A stretch of 64,000 nt of DNA from CADCTM01 sp049671305 (GTDB lineage: Bacteria; Cyanobacteriota; Cyanobacteriia; Cyanobacteriales; Coleofasciculaceae), in contig JBATUR010000027.1 in assembly GCA_049671305.1 (NCBI GenBank), positions 1 to 64,000 of the forward strand, written 5' to 3'. The position numbers and the translations under genes are program-made. The notes below the pieces were generated by a model. It worked only from the letters and a program-made list of their open reading frames with translations. It did not search any database and had not been told where the DNA came from. This document shows positions 16,249 through 25,755 of the stretch, in pieces. The stretch's first letter is position 1. Each line of letters starts with the position of its first letter.

Positions 16249-17379
16249 TTAATTAAGCCAACCTTTGAGGCGTCGTGCAACTTGAGGACGGCGTAATTTC
16301 CGCATTGCTTTGCTTTGAATTTGACGGACTCTTTCACGGGAAAGATTGAACATTCCGCCAACTTCTTCTAATGTATAAGGTTCGCTACTTGTTAAGCCGT
16401 AACGCAAGGAAATTACGTCTTTTTCGCGCTCAGTTAAGACATCACTTAAGACATCCCAAATTTCTTGGCGCATCATGGTTTCACTCATTTGCTCTTCTGG
16501 CAAACGTAGCTCATTATCTTCTAATAAATCGACTAATTCTGTATCTTCGCCTTTGCCGACGCGGTGGTTAAGAGAAAGCGATCGCCTGCGTAATTGCAAT
16601 AGTTGGCGTAAGTTAGAAGGTGTAATCTCTAAAGCTGCTGCTAATTCTTCTTCATTAGGATTACGTTGTAGTTCTTGTTTTAGGTCGCGTTGAGCTTTTT
16701 TGAGTTTATTGAGCTTCTCAACAATATGAATTGGTAAGCGAATTGTACGGGCATCGTTGGCAATAGTACGAGTAATTGCTTGGCGAATCCACCAATAGGC
16801 ATAAGTTGAGAATTTATAACCTTTATCTGGGTCAAATTTTTCGGTGGCGCGATTTAATCCTAGTGCTCCTTCTTGAATTAAATCTAAGAAAGGTACGCCG
16901 CGATTGAGGTAACGTTTGGCAATAGAAACGACTAAACGTAGGTTAGAGCGAATCATTTTTCGTTTCGCTACACGACCGCGATAAAGGCGACTTTCTAGCT
17001 GACGTTCTGTAAGGTCTAAGGCTTTGGCAATTTCGGCTTTTGAGGGCTTATAACCTAATTCTAAATGTAAACTTTCTTGTAGTCGGTCAACTTCTACTAA
17101 AAACTGTACACAATTAGCTAAGTCTACTTCTTCTTCTGGCTTGAGGAGTGGGTAACGTGCCATTTCTTTGAAGAAGGCACCAACTGTATCATCGGAACTT
17201 GTTTTGGTATATCCAGATGAACGACTTGATCCTGAATTTTCTCTTGAGTCGGAAAATTCAGCTTCGACAAGATGCAAATCTGTTTCCTCTGGCTCTAAGG
17301 TATCAGGTACAGTAAACTCAGCCTCTTCGGTAAATTTAACTGTCGCTTCATGCAATTCAGAAATATTCATAGCAAACAT
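16249..17379 (-). CDS. sigC: Group 2 sigma-70 factor, SigC-like
   Basis: RNA polymerase sigma factor of the RpoD family. Region 1.2 is DTVGAFFKEMARYPLLKPEE, region 2 has RSNLRLVVSIAKRYLNRGVP, DLIQEGALGLNRATEKFDP and YAYWWIRQAI, and region 4.2 ends NLSRERVRQIQSKAMRKLRR. The DTVGAFFKEMARYPLL start of region 1.2 is what I associate with SigC rather than SigA or SigB, so it is a non-essential stress/carbon-nitrogen type sigma. The frame opens at GTG 17418; ATG 17379 (376 residues) or 17370 look more natural. It ends at a clear terminator. Confidence 0.85.
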   Translation of the reverse strand: MFAMNISELHEATVKFTEEAEFTVPDTLEPEETDLHLVEAEFSDSRENSGSSRSSGYTKTSSDDTVGAFFKEMARYPLLKPEEEVDLANCVQFLVEVDRLQESLHLELGYKPSKAEIAKALDLTERQLESRLYRGRVAKRKMIRSNLRLVVSIAKRYLNRGVPFLDLIQEGALGLNRATEKFDPDKGYKFSTYAYWWIRQAITRTIANDARTIRLPIHIVEKLNKLKKAQRDLKQELQRNPNEEELAAALEITPSNLRQLLQLRRRSLSLNHRVGKGEDTELVDLLEDNELRLPEEQMSETMMRQEIWDVLSDVLTEREKDVISLRYGLTSSEPYTLEEVGGMFNLSRERVRQIQSKAMRKLRRPQVARRLKGWLN

Positions 17380-18039
17380 TGATTTGTAGTGTATAAATGA
17401 ATTGTGAGAATGCCTCACTTTGTCTTAGACTGGACTGTTAAGAGATGCTACTCTTAGCAGTGCAGTTTCTGAGCAAAAAAGGGTCAACCAGATTGATGGA
17501 AACAAATTCAAGAGCAAGCGAGTACGGAAAAATAAAAAGTCTTAAAAAAATAGTTTTTTGACCCCGGAAACGGTAAATCATTGTTCTTAAGGCTACCAGA
17601 TGCAAAGCTTGTTAATTGTTGCCCTTTTTACGAAACGTCTAACAATAGCGATATAGGTAAATTGCGGGTGGAACAAGTAGCAATAAAGCTAAAGAGTAGC
17701 AAGGGTTAGTTAATCGGTGTTTAGGATTCTTGGCATGATCATAGTTTTCTCGGTTTATAGCAATAGATCTACAAAAATCTCAACATTAACTTTAGACCGA
17801 AGGTGTTACAACGACTGATTTTGTGCGTCCAATCGTTTTTTAAGCTGGTCTTGCTATATAAACAGAGTCTCATACCCTTGATGGTTTCCTCTCTACCAAT
17901 AGTCAGAAAAAGTCTGGCTGATTTTTGGTTAGCGGCGAAGCCGTGATTTGTAAGTCTAAGCCCGTTAAAATTGACTGGTTTAGAAAATACAACCAATCAT
18001 GCGCCTGAGAAGGATTTTTGATAAGTACGGTGATAAATT
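17380..18039. other. Long divergent intergenic region, sigC-priA
   Basis: About 660 nt without a convincing gene separates the start of sigC from the start of priA. A 75-codon minus-strand frame (17769-17996) lacks protein-like features and a ribosome site. The length suggests a long 5' leader for one gene or an unrecognised small RNA; I see no conserved RNA motif. Confidence 0.5.
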
Positions 18040-20532
18040 ATGTCTAATTCCCATTCCGGTGTGGTTCTGGCGGAACCTAGGGCATCTTATCAAGCCGCAG
18101 TGGATCGATGGGTGGAGGTACTGGTTGATTGTCAAGGGTTACCGCAAGAAGATCAAGAAGTTAAATTATATACTTACAAATTGCCTGCGGATTTGGATGT
18201 ATTGCCGGGGGATATTGTCAGTGTGCCATTTAAGACGCAGCAGCTAGGAGGCATCGCAATTCGCCTTTTAGATACGCCGCCTGATCTTGATATTAAAATC
18301 CGCGAAGTTGGAGATATTATTAGTTCGGGTTTTTTTCGCACTACTTACTGGCAACTTTTGGAGCGAGTGGCACAGTACTACTGTACGCCGTTGATTTGGG
18401 TAATTCGCTCTGCTCTACCACCAGGCTTACTGAGGGCTTCTCAGCGTCGAATTCGCTTGAAAACAGAGGCAATACCCCAAGGTTTTGAAGCGTTTATTTG
18501 TCCAGTTGCTTTGCAAATTATTCAGCTATTACAATCTAAAACTGAAGGAGATTATACCTGGCAATACATTCAACGGCAAATTAGAGGCGCGACAAATCCG
18601 TTACGGACACTTTTAAAACGCGGTTGGGTGGAAAGCTATATAGAACCGCCGAAAACCGTGCAACCTAAGTTACAAAAGGCTGTTACGCTTGTTACCGATA
18701 TTCCGATTGATTTAACTAAGCGTCAACGGGAAGTCTTGGAGGTGCTGCGACGCCGTGGCGGTGAGTTGTGGCAAACTGAATTATTGCAAATTTGTAATGC
18801 TAGTTCTTCTATTTTGAAGACACTTGAGAATAAGGGTTGTATTGTCATCCAACAACAGGAAGTGTTGCGGTCATTAGCCCAGCCCAATATAGCAGCAGAT
18901 CGACCGAAAGTCTTGACAGAAGACCAAAATAATGCACTAGCTGTAATTAATGGTCTGTCAGGTTTTGCTGAAGTTTTGTTACATGGTGTTACAGGTTCGG
19001 GGAAAACGGAGGTATATTTACAAGCGATCGCGCCTATTTTAGAACAAGGAAAATCTGCCTTAGTTTTAGTTCCAGAAATTGGTCTAACTCCTCAACTTAC
19101 AGACCGTTTTCGTGCCCGTTTTGGCAATAAAGTTAACGTCTATCATAGTGCCCTTTCTGAAGGTGAACGCTACGACACTTGGCGGCAAATGCTAATGGGT
19201 GAACCACAAATTATTATTGGTACTCGTTCGGCAATTTTTGTCCCATTACTACGCTTAGGTTTAATAATATTGGATGAGGAGCATGATGGTAGTTTTAAAC
19301 AAGACCAACCGGCACCAACTTATCACGCCCGTACTGTTGCCCAATGGCGTGGAAAATCAGAAAATTGTCCATTAATTTTAGGTTCTGCTACCCCTTGTTT
19401 GGAAACTTGGGCAAATATTAAAAGCGAAAATACTTCCTTAGCTAATTATTATCTATCTTTGCCAGAACGTATTCAGTCCCGTCCAATGCCACCAATAGAA
19501 ATAGTGGATATGCGACAGGAATTGCAGCAAGGAAATCGTTCAATTTTTAGTCGTTCTTTGCAAAAGGCGTTACTACAATTACAAGAAAAAAAACAACAAG
19601 GTATCTTATTTATACACCGTCGAGGACATAGTACGTTTGTCTCTTGTCGCAGTTGTGGTTATGTTGTGGAATGCCCTTATTGTGATGTGTCGCTGTCATA
19701 TCATCACACTCACGAAGGCGCGTCGGAAGTGTTGCAATGTCATTATTGTAATTTTAGGCGATCGCATCCTCGCAGTTGTCCCGAATGCAGTTCTCCTTAC
19801 CTAAAATTCTTCGGCAGTGGCACTCAGCGCGTCACTCAGGAGTTAGCCAAAGAATTACCAAATTTGCGTATAATTCGTTTTGATAGTGATACTACCCGCA
19901 CCAAAGGTTCACACCGTACCTTATTAACCCGCTTTGCCAACGGAGAAGCAGACTTGTTAGTTGGTACGCAAATGTTGACCAAAGGATTAGATTTAGCTCA
20001 AGTTACTTTAGTTGGTGTTGTTTCTGCTGATGGGTTATTAAATTTAGCAGATTATCGAGCATCTGAACGAGCTTTTCAAACATTAACACAAGTCGCAGGT
20101 CGTGCGGGTCGTGGTGATGATCCGGGACAAGTTATTATGCAAACTTATTCACCACAACATCCGGTAATTAAAGCAGTACAAAGTTATGATTATCAGTCTT
20201 TTACAACACAAGAATTAGCACAACGTGAAGTATTAAGTTATCCGCCTTATGGAAAGTTAGTTCTTTTAAAACTGACAAGTTTAGATGCGGTTGAAGTCGA
20301 GAATACTGCCGAAATAATTGCTGATAAGTTAGCAGATACAGACTTAAATTATGAAATTTTGGGACCTGCCCCCGCAAGTGTTATGCGAGTTGCAAGACGT
20401 TATCGTTGGCAGATTTTGCTAAAGTTTCCTTTAGATGTGCCTGTGGAGTTGCCATATTTAACTGAGTTGAGGAGTCTTTGTCCTCCTGGAGTTAGTTTTG
20501 GTATTGATGTTGATCCGCTGAATTTAGGATAA
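18040..20532 (+). CDS. priA: Primosomal protein N' (PriA helicase)
   Basis: This 830-residue superfamily 2 DNA helicase restarts stalled replication forks. The N-terminal 3'-DNA-binding region is followed by the helicase core: Walker A HGVTGSGKTEVYLQ, Walker B LIILDEEHDGSFKQ, GSATPC motif III and VAGRAGRGD motif VI. Between the helicase lobes are eight cysteines in four pairs (CRSC, CPYC, CHYC, CPEC) binding two zinc ions. All key residues are present. It is a little longer than enterobacterial PriA, typical of cyanobacteria. Confidence 0.95.
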   Translation: MSNSHSGVVLAEPRASYQAAVDRWVEVLVDCQGLPQEDQEVKLYTYKLPADLDVLPGDIVSVPFKTQQLGGIAIRLLDTPPDLDIKIREVGDIISSGFFRTTYWQLLERVAQYYCTPLIWVIRSALPPGLLRASQRRIRLKTEAIPQGFEAFICPVALQIIQLLQSKTEGDYTWQYIQRQIRGATNPLRTLLKRGWVESYIEPPKTVQPKLQKAVTLVTDIPIDLTKRQREVLEVLRRRGGELWQTELLQICNASSSILKTLENKGCIVIQQQEVLRSLAQPNIAADRPKVLTEDQNNALAVINGLSGFAEVLLHGVTGSGKTEVYLQAIAPILEQGKSALVLVPEIGLTPQLTDRFRARFGNKVNVYHSALSEGERYDTWRQMLMGEPQIIIGTRSAIFVPLLRLGLIILDEEHDGSFKQDQPAPTYHARTVAQWRGKSENCPLILGSATPCLETWANIKSENTSLANYYLSLPERIQSRPMPPIEIVDMRQELQQGNRSIFSRSLQKALLQLQEKKQQGILFIHRRGHSTFVSCRSCGYVVECPYCDVSLSYHHTHEGASEVLQCHYCNFRRSHPRSCPECSSPYLKFFGSGTQRVTQELAKELPNLRIIRFDSDTTRTKGSHRTLLTRFANGEADLLVGTQMLTKGLDLAQVTLVGVVSADGLLNLADYRASERAFQTLTQVAGRAGRGDDPGQVIMQTYSPQHPVIKAVQSYDYQSFTTQELAQREVLSYPPYGKLVLLKLTSLDAVEVENTAEIIADKLADTDLNYEILGPAPASVMRVARRYRWQILLKFPLDVPVELPYLTELRSLCPPGVSFGIDVDPLNLG

Positions 20533-20543
20533 AAAATGGGGTT

Positions 20544-20759
20544 TTGATGATGAAACTAACCGTGAATTCAATTAATCAAGAGCAAACTTTACCGAAGTGG
20601 AAACCTGCAACTTGGGAAGATTATCTAGCTTATTTTGAAGAGCCAAACATTGGGGAATTTAGGCTATTTTTTGATCACAGCAGGCAATTTATACCAAGGA
20701 AGATGAGGATATTCGTGATGTTCCCAATGATATCCAAAATGATAGCAACTAAGGAATGA
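20544..20759 (+). pseudogene. Remnant of a Uma2-type (DUF820) nuclease gene
   Basis: The frame starts MMMKLTVNSINQEQTLPKW, then ATWEDYLAYFEEPNIGEFRLFF, which resembles the N-terminus of one group of cyanobacterial Uma2-family (restriction-endonuclease-like) proteins, usually about 200 residues. After about residue 45 the sequence runs into DNA that encodes the end of crtW on the other strand, and the match stops. The catalytic part is absent. I read it as a truncated remnant, possibly left by the event that placed crtW here. Confidence 0.5.
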
Positions 20760-21413
20760 CCAAAAAACTGAAAAGTTACTAGTTTTTGCCCGATGACGAT
20801 TAGTGTAACCATCTTTTGGCTGACGATGTGGTAAGAAAATTCCGAAATAAAATAGCTGAATTGAACTAAGGAAAATCGGCAAAAGCCAAAATAAGATTAA
20901 ATTAGATAAGGGAATATGTAATCCTAATAGCAAAGGATAAAAAACCAGGCTCATGCCGATAAATACTACCCAACTTTGTTTGCCTTCCAAGTATCCTTGC
21001 ATGAATTTTATATACCAAAGTATGGGATTTTTATTGCCGTCTTCAAAAAAATCTGGATCTTTTTCAGTTGCTGGATAGTGATGATGTAATTGATGCTTTT
21101 CTAAAAGTAGCTTATAAGGTAAAAATACATACATTCTTGCTGTTACAGAACCAATAAAATCATTAAATTGACGATACTGAGGAAATACAGTTCCGTGCAT
21201 GGCATCGTGAGTTGTAATAAATAGCCCAGTATGCAGAAAGGCTCTTAATAATACGGCTAAAATTAGCAAAAACCAAGGAAGCTGAGAAATATTAATAGAA
21301 AGCAGGATAATTAGGCTACTTAACCATAGTGAAATCACTGTTATAGCAAGCAAAATTCCTGAGTGATTGGCTAATGCGGGGTTTAACCTTTTTGTTGAAA
21401 GAACAGTTTGCAT
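20664..21413 (-). CDS. crtW: Beta-carotene ketolase
   Basis: The 249-residue membrane di-iron enzyme adds 4-keto groups to beta-carotene, giving echinenone and canthaxanthin. It has the histidine clusters TTHDAMH, HQLHHHYPA and HWEHHEYPH, hydrophobic segments near 18-60, and 140-190, and the family phrases YHFGYHWEHHEYPHLPWYKL and DPDFF. Length is normal for cyanobacterial CrtW. Its last codons lie inside the frame of the convergent Uma2 remnant. Canthaxanthin-type carotenoids also serve photoprotective proteins. Confidence 0.92.
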   Translation of the reverse strand: MQTVLSTKRLNPALANHSGILLAITVISLWLSSLIILLSINISQLPWFLLILAVLLRAFLHTGLFITTHDAMHGTVFPQYRQFNDFIGSVTARMYVFLPYKLLLEKHQLHHHYPATEKDPDFFEDGNKNPILWYIKFMQGYLEGKQSWVVFIGMSLVFYPLLLGLHIPLSNLILFWLLPIFLSSIQLFYFGIFLPHRQPKDGYTNRHRAKTSNFSVFWSFLSCYHFGYHWEHHEYPHLPWYKLPAVIKK

Positions 21414-21659
21414 AAATCTTGGGAATCATTTCTCTAATTGTATATTTTTCTAACTTATTATTCTGATTTATTAACCACCTGCTCCAAAAGGCACATTAGC
21501 GGCTGCACTGTAGTAAGAGATTAAGATGAAGCGTAACTGTTTAAGACGTTGTAATTGAGAGCATTTCAGCCTAAAGTTGAAGGTTGAGAGCCGAAGCATT
21601 GTCAAGCTTTGCTAGTCTTAAAGAGAAATTCCTAATTATTCCTGTAGGCTAAAGTAGGC

Positions 21660-22751
21660 ATGGCTGGTAACTCTTCTCCTCTTATACAAACGCTGACTCC
21701 AGAGCGCTGGGTTGGTTTGAGTATGGACTTTATCGGCGCAGGCAGTACAGGTTTATTGGTCAAAAACGGTCGCGTTGTGCGGACATTGGTGCCGGGGCGT
21801 CATTTCAGCTTTGCCTTGCCTGTGTTGGAACAATGCCAACTGGTTGTGGTAGATACCAAGGTTCGCAACTTAGAAATTGTTTCTCAAGGTGACTTTTTAT
21901 CACGCGACCAGTATCTAATTAATGTCTCCCTAAATGTGATGTATCAAGTCGTTGATGCAAGACGGGTGGCGCTAGAATTATCTGACCCAATGGGAGCGTT
22001 AACTAGTGCGATTAAAGATAATCTAGGAGTGGCAGTCGGTCAGCTAAATGTTGAGCAGTTGACGACGGGCGGGCGATCGCAAATACGCCAATATATCCTT
22101 GATCATTCAGAAGTATCTTATGCTTTGGGCTTTGCTTTTGAAGATGTGCGAGTCAGTGACATCAGCTTTCCAAAATCACGCGGCATCATACGTCAGGTTG
22201 AAGGCATGAGCGCCAGGGAAGAAGCAGAACACGATGCGGCGCTGAAAATGCAAATTGCGGCGGCAGGACGCCCTGAAGCTCAACCAGCACCCGTACAGCA
22301 AGTAAATATTATCTCAGGTAGTGACCCAAATTCAAACAACCCAAGCATGGGTGCAACCTTGGAAGCGACGACGGTTGCCATGCCGGCAAATTTGCCCCCA
22401 GTGCGAGATACCCCTGGGTTAGCACCAACTCGACTGGCGACTGATCAGGCAACGGCGCGTTTGGTACATCAGGCAACAGGTGCGATCGTCTTTTTGTCGG
22501 TAACGCCTTTTACAATTGGACGCGAACCTAGTAGTACTTTGGTTCTAGAAGATGCCTTATGTTCGCGCAACCATGCCTTAATAGTTTACTTCAATGATAC
22601 TCAAGGTAAGATGCAGTATCAATTAACAGATTTGAGTAGTTCTAATGGCACATTTGTCGGCGGACAAAAGCTTGCACCTAATCAACAATTTTGGCTAACT
22701 CCTGGCAATATTATCAGAATTGGTACTCAAGAATGGACGTTTGAAGTTTAA
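21660..22751 (+). CDS. SPFH (band 7) domain fused to an FHA domain
   Basis: The 363-residue protein begins with a band-7-like region (residues 15-200: VPGRHFSFALPVLEQCQLV, VSLNVMYQVVDARRVALEL, IRQYILDHSEVSYALGFAFEDV), a proline-rich linker (205-275), and a C-terminal FHA domain (FTIGREPSSTLVLEDALCSRNHALI, then LSSSNGTFVGG). FHA domains bind phosphothreonine; SPFH proteins assemble at membranes. No membrane anchor is obvious. A membrane-associated phosphoprotein-sensing scaffold is inferred. It is 14 nt upstream of a nuclease-like gene on the same strand. Confidence 0.8.
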   Translation: MAGNSSPLIQTLTPERWVGLSMDFIGAGSTGLLVKNGRVVRTLVPGRHFSFALPVLEQCQLVVVDTKVRNLEIVSQGDFLSRDQYLINVSLNVMYQVVDARRVALELSDPMGALTSAIKDNLGVAVGQLNVEQLTTGGRSQIRQYILDHSEVSYALGFAFEDVRVSDISFPKSRGIIRQVEGMSAREEAEHDAALKMQIAAAGRPEAQPAPVQQVNIISGSDPNSNNPSMGATLEATTVAMPANLPPVRDTPGLAPTRLATDQATARLVHQATGAIVFLSVTPFTIGREPSSTLVLEDALCSRNHALIVYFNDTQGKMQYQLTDLSSSNGTFVGGQKLAPNQQFWLTPGNIIRIGTQEWTFEV

Positions 22752-22765
22752 TTTATTGGTAATTA

Positions 22766-23395
22766 ATGATGGTGCAAACTATTTCAGCTAAAGATGTCAC
22801 TTTACATCAATTGGAAACAATGTTTGGTCTTCAACTAACTGAAGACGAAGATTTCTTTCACGAATGGCAAGATGATTCGCCAGAAATTACTAACACTGAA
22901 AAGCAGGCACTCGATCGAGTTAAGGCAAGCTATCTTAATTTAATTAAGTATCCACCAATGTTAGAAAATACCGTAAAAATGGCGGTACTTGCCCCTGTAT
23001 TAGATTTAGCTGGCTTTTTTCTATCTCCTTTTCATGTTAAATCAGAAAAACCAATTGAAATTGCCGTGGAAGATGATGGCAATATTATTAGAGGACAAAT
23101 TGATGTTTTGGTAATCAGAGAACAGCTTTGGTTTATGGTAATTGAGGCAAAGAAAGCAGCTTTCTCAATAGAAGAAGGACTGCCACAAATTCTTGCTTAT
23201 ATGATAGCAACTCCTCATCCACAAAAGCCTGTATTTGGCATGATTTGTACAGGCAGTAGTTTTATTTTTATTAAATTGATATTAGGAGAAAATCCTCGCT
23301 ATGCGACATCTAATTTATTTGATGTTCGTAACCGTGGGAATGATTTATATTATGTTTTGAGGGTATTTAAGCAGTTGGCTAGATTGAGTAGTTAG
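22766..23395 (+). CDS. Stand-alone HsdR-N-like PD-(D/E)XK protein
   Basis: The 209-residue protein resembles the N-terminal nuclease part of type I restriction R subunits, without helicase or methylase partners. The nuclease core is visible as RGQIDVLVI, then WFMVIEAKKAAFSIEEGLPQILAYM, giving D, E-x-K and a Q in the usual order. Such solitary genes are widespread in cyanobacteria and usually annotated as restriction subunit R; their role is unproven. It is probably co-transcribed with the SPFH-FHA gene and converges with another nuclease-like gene 6 nt away. Confidence 0.75.
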   Translation: MMVQTISAKDVTLHQLETMFGLQLTEDEDFFHEWQDDSPEITNTEKQALDRVKASYLNLIKYPPMLENTVKMAVLAPVLDLAGFFLSPFHVKSEKPIEIAVEDDGNIIRGQIDVLVIREQLWFMVIEAKKAAFSIEEGLPQILAYMIATPHPQKPVFGMICTGSSFIFIKLILGENPRYATSNLFDVRNRGNDLYYVLRVFKQLARLSS

Positions 23396-23401
23396 GACGA
23401 A

Positions 23402-24082
23402 TTAGAAACGGTTCCAAAACTTTGTAACTCGTTTTTTCCATTGTTGAGAATAGGTTTGCATCGCTTCATTTTCAAACCAAAATACCTCAGCTTGTTGCTC
23501 AGGAATAGCGACAACTAATAAAGCATGATTCAGTTTAATATCATACTCTTGGTAATAAGAATTAACAGCATTTAAATAAGCCGCAATTTGCAACGGATAG
23601 TCGTACAAGCGCTCAACTGAACCTTTAGGCTTATCGGCAGTTTTCCATTCACAAATACAGGGAATACCTCTAAAACTGGCAACACAATCTACAATTCCGG
23701 CATATTTCAAATCATAGTTAAAAACAGTTGCTTCTACTAGTTTAACATTACTAATTTCTTGTAGAATAGGTTCTATACTTTGCCAGTATGGCATAATATG
23801 CTCAGGACAAACGGCATTTTTACCTTCTAAGTAGCGCTGAATTTGTTTGTGAGTGCCTGTGCCGCGACGAGATGCTGTACCAGATATTTTACTCGCTTCA
23901 ACTGTACCAACTCGCTGACGCCAATTAAATAATCTTTCTCGATCTTTTTGAGGTTTGGTAGCATTAAGTATGGTGCTGACGCTAGGAAGTTTATTACCGT
24001 TGGCATCAAGGTAATATTGCTTGCCGTATTCACGTATTTGTTTGGCGTTGGCACGAGGTAGGTGGTGAGGTGGTGAAGGCAT
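23402..24082 (-). CDS. PD-(D/E)XK exonuclease-like protein
   Basis: I place the start at ATG 24082 (226 residues). The N-terminal LPSVSTILNATKPQKDRERL and RRGTGTHKQIQRYL, then YAGIVDCVASFRGIPCICEW followed by KTADKP, give the H, D, E-x-K nuclease pattern of the MGME1/RecB-like branch of the PD-(D/E)XK superfamily. The family acts as a single-strand exonuclease in mitochondria; in bacteria it is little studied. The adjacent convergent gene is also a nuclease of this superfamily. Confidence 0.7.
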   Translation of the reverse strand: MPSPPHHLPRANAKQIREYGKQYYLDANGNKLPSVSTILNATKPQKDRERLFNWRQRVGTVEASKISGTASRRGTGTHKQIQRYLEGKNAVCPEHIMPYWQSIEPILQEISNVKLVEATVFNYDLKYAGIVDCVASFRGIPCICEWKTADKPKGSVERLYDYPLQIAAYLNAVNSYYQEYDIKLNHALLVVAIPEQQAEVFWFENEAMQTYSQQWKKRVTKFWNRF

Positions 24083-24251
24083 TAAATAATAATTTTTAGT
24101 ATTATTCTTATTTTGCGTCAAATTTATCGATAGTAGCAAATTGCTTTGGTATTATAGTAATTTGACTTGCGAATTTTTTAAGATTTTTTAGAGTATTTAG
24201 CTCAGAAAACCGTATAAAGTCTTATAGTGGGTGAATCATTAAAAAGTAGTT

Positions 24252-25307
24252 ATGAAAGCACAAGTATTTCGAGGCGTTAATCAACTAAGTTATGAAGAGG
24301 TGCCAGTACCAGAACTTTTGAGTGATGAGGTTTTGGTAGAGGTGCAAGTGGTGGGTTTGTGTCAATCTGATATTAAAAAAATTCGCTATCCTTTATATGA
24401 ACCGCCGCGTATTTATGGGCACGAAACGGCGGGAATAATTGCCGCTGTAGGAGAAGATGTTAGCGGTTGGCAAGTTGGGCAAAGAGTTGTAGTAATGCAT
24501 CATATTCCATGTATGCGTTGCAACTATTGCCTTCATGATAATTTCTCAATGTGTGAGGTTTATAAAAACATTACGACGACGGCGGGGTTTACTCCTAGTG
24601 GTGGTGGTTTTGCTCAGTATGTTAAGGTGCCAGGGCATATTGTGCAAAATGGTGGATTAATTCCAATTCCTGATAATATTAGTTTTGAACAAGCAAGTTT
24701 TGTTGAACCAACTAATTGTTGTTTAAAAGCTGTTAAAAAAGCACAAATTGCCCCTGGAGAAACAATTTTGGTAACAGGGGCAGGTCCAATTGGACTAATG
24801 TTTATCATGCTAATAAAGTATTTTGGGGCAAAGGCGATCGCAACTGATCTCATCCCTGCCCGTGTTGAAAAAGCCCTTGCGGTTGGTGCTGATGCGGCTT
24901 TCGATGCTCGTGACCCTGACTTACAAGAGAAAATCTGCTCACTCAGTGCTGGCATGGGCGTAGACACAACTATTTTGGCAGTTCCTAGTGAAAAAGCCTT
25001 TTTTCAAGCTTTGGACTGTACACGTAAGGGAGGCAAGATTTTATTCTTTGCTGAGTTTCCTGATCAAGTAGAAATTCCCATTAATCCTAATGTCTTGTAT
25101 CGTCGTGAAATTGATTTAATGGGTAGTTATAGTTCTTCGTATCGACTGCAATCTTTGGCGGCGGATATTGTCTTTAATCAACGTATTGATGTTGATGCTT
25201 TAATTAGCGGACGCTATCCTCTACAAATGTTAACTGAAGCTGTAGAAATTGCCTGTGCACCAAAGGCAGATACTTACAAAATCTTACTTTATCCCCATCA
25301 TCTTTAA
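24252..25307 (+). CDS. Zinc-dependent alcohol dehydrogenase (MDR family)
   Basis: The 351-residue medium-chain dehydrogenase has the catalytic zinc ligands (GLCQSD, then YGHETAG), the structural zinc cysteines HIPCMRCNYCLHDNFSMCE, and the NAD(P)-binding motif VTGAGPIGLM. The branch resembles sorbitol/threonine dehydrogenases that oxidise polyols or amino alcohols, but the substrate cannot be read from sequence. The start ATG is 21 nt beyond a likely weak ribosome site. It converges with a response regulator gene. Confidence 0.85.
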   Translation: MKAQVFRGVNQLSYEEVPVPELLSDEVLVEVQVVGLCQSDIKKIRYPLYEPPRIYGHETAGIIAAVGEDVSGWQVGQRVVVMHHIPCMRCNYCLHDNFSMCEVYKNITTTAGFTPSGGGFAQYVKVPGHIVQNGGLIPIPDNISFEQASFVEPTNCCLKAVKKAQIAPGETILVTGAGPIGLMFIMLIKYFGAKAIATDLIPARVEKALAVGADAAFDARDPDLQEKICSLSAGMGVDTTILAVPSEKAFFQALDCTRKGGKILFFAEFPDQVEIPINPNVLYRREIDLMGSYSSSYRLQSLAADIVFNQRIDVDALISGRYPLQMLTEAVEIACAPKADTYKILLYPHHL

Positions 25308-25323
25308 AGCCGCAAAACTTTGT

Positions 25324-25755
25324 TTAATTTAATGGTAAATCCTGATTTAAATAATAAATCAGCAACTGTTCCAACTCATCAACAGAAAAAGGTTTGCTAA
25401 CATAAGCATTGCAACCTGCCAGTAAAAAGCGATCGCGGTCTTGTTCTCTTGCCATTGCTGTTACGGCAATAACTGGAATGGCTTTTGTTAAGGGGTTTTG
25501 CCGCAAATGAGCAACAACTTCTATACCACTAAGATCCGGCAACATCATATCCAATAAAATCAAACTAGGTTGGCAACTTTGCGCTAATTCCAACGTTGTT
25601 TGCCCATTTTCGGCAGTAATAATTTGACAATTAAGCGGCTCAACGACAAATGATAACAACACTAAATTATCTTCATTGTCATCCACAATCAAGACTAAAG
25701 GCTGTTGCTTAATAGATGGTTCGCTGCCAACCTTGGCAAATTTAATTGCATCCAT
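25324..25755 (-). CDS. Single-domain response regulator
   Basis: From ATG 25755 (GGAG eight bases upstream) this is 143 residues, a lone CheY-like receiver. The acidic pocket is IVDDNEDN, the phospho-acceptor aspartate is in LILLDMMLPD, and the switch threonine and lysine are in VIAVTAMA and YVSKPF. There is no output domain, so it acts by protein contact with an unknown partner kinase. A paralogue with the same EPLNC and VIAVTA phrases lies 0.9 kb away at 26620. Confidence 0.85.
   Translation of the reverse strand: MDAIKFAKVGSEPSIKQQPLVLIVDDNEDNLVLLSFVVEPLNCQIITAENGQTTLELAQSCQPSLILLDMMLPDLSGIEVVAHLRQNPLTKAIPVIAVTAMAREQDRDRFLLAGCNAYVSKPFSVDELEQLLIYYLNQDLPLN

Noticed and set aside
17769..17996. 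75-codon minus-strand frame between sigC and priA
   Set aside because: No protein-like features or ribosome site; treated as non-coding.
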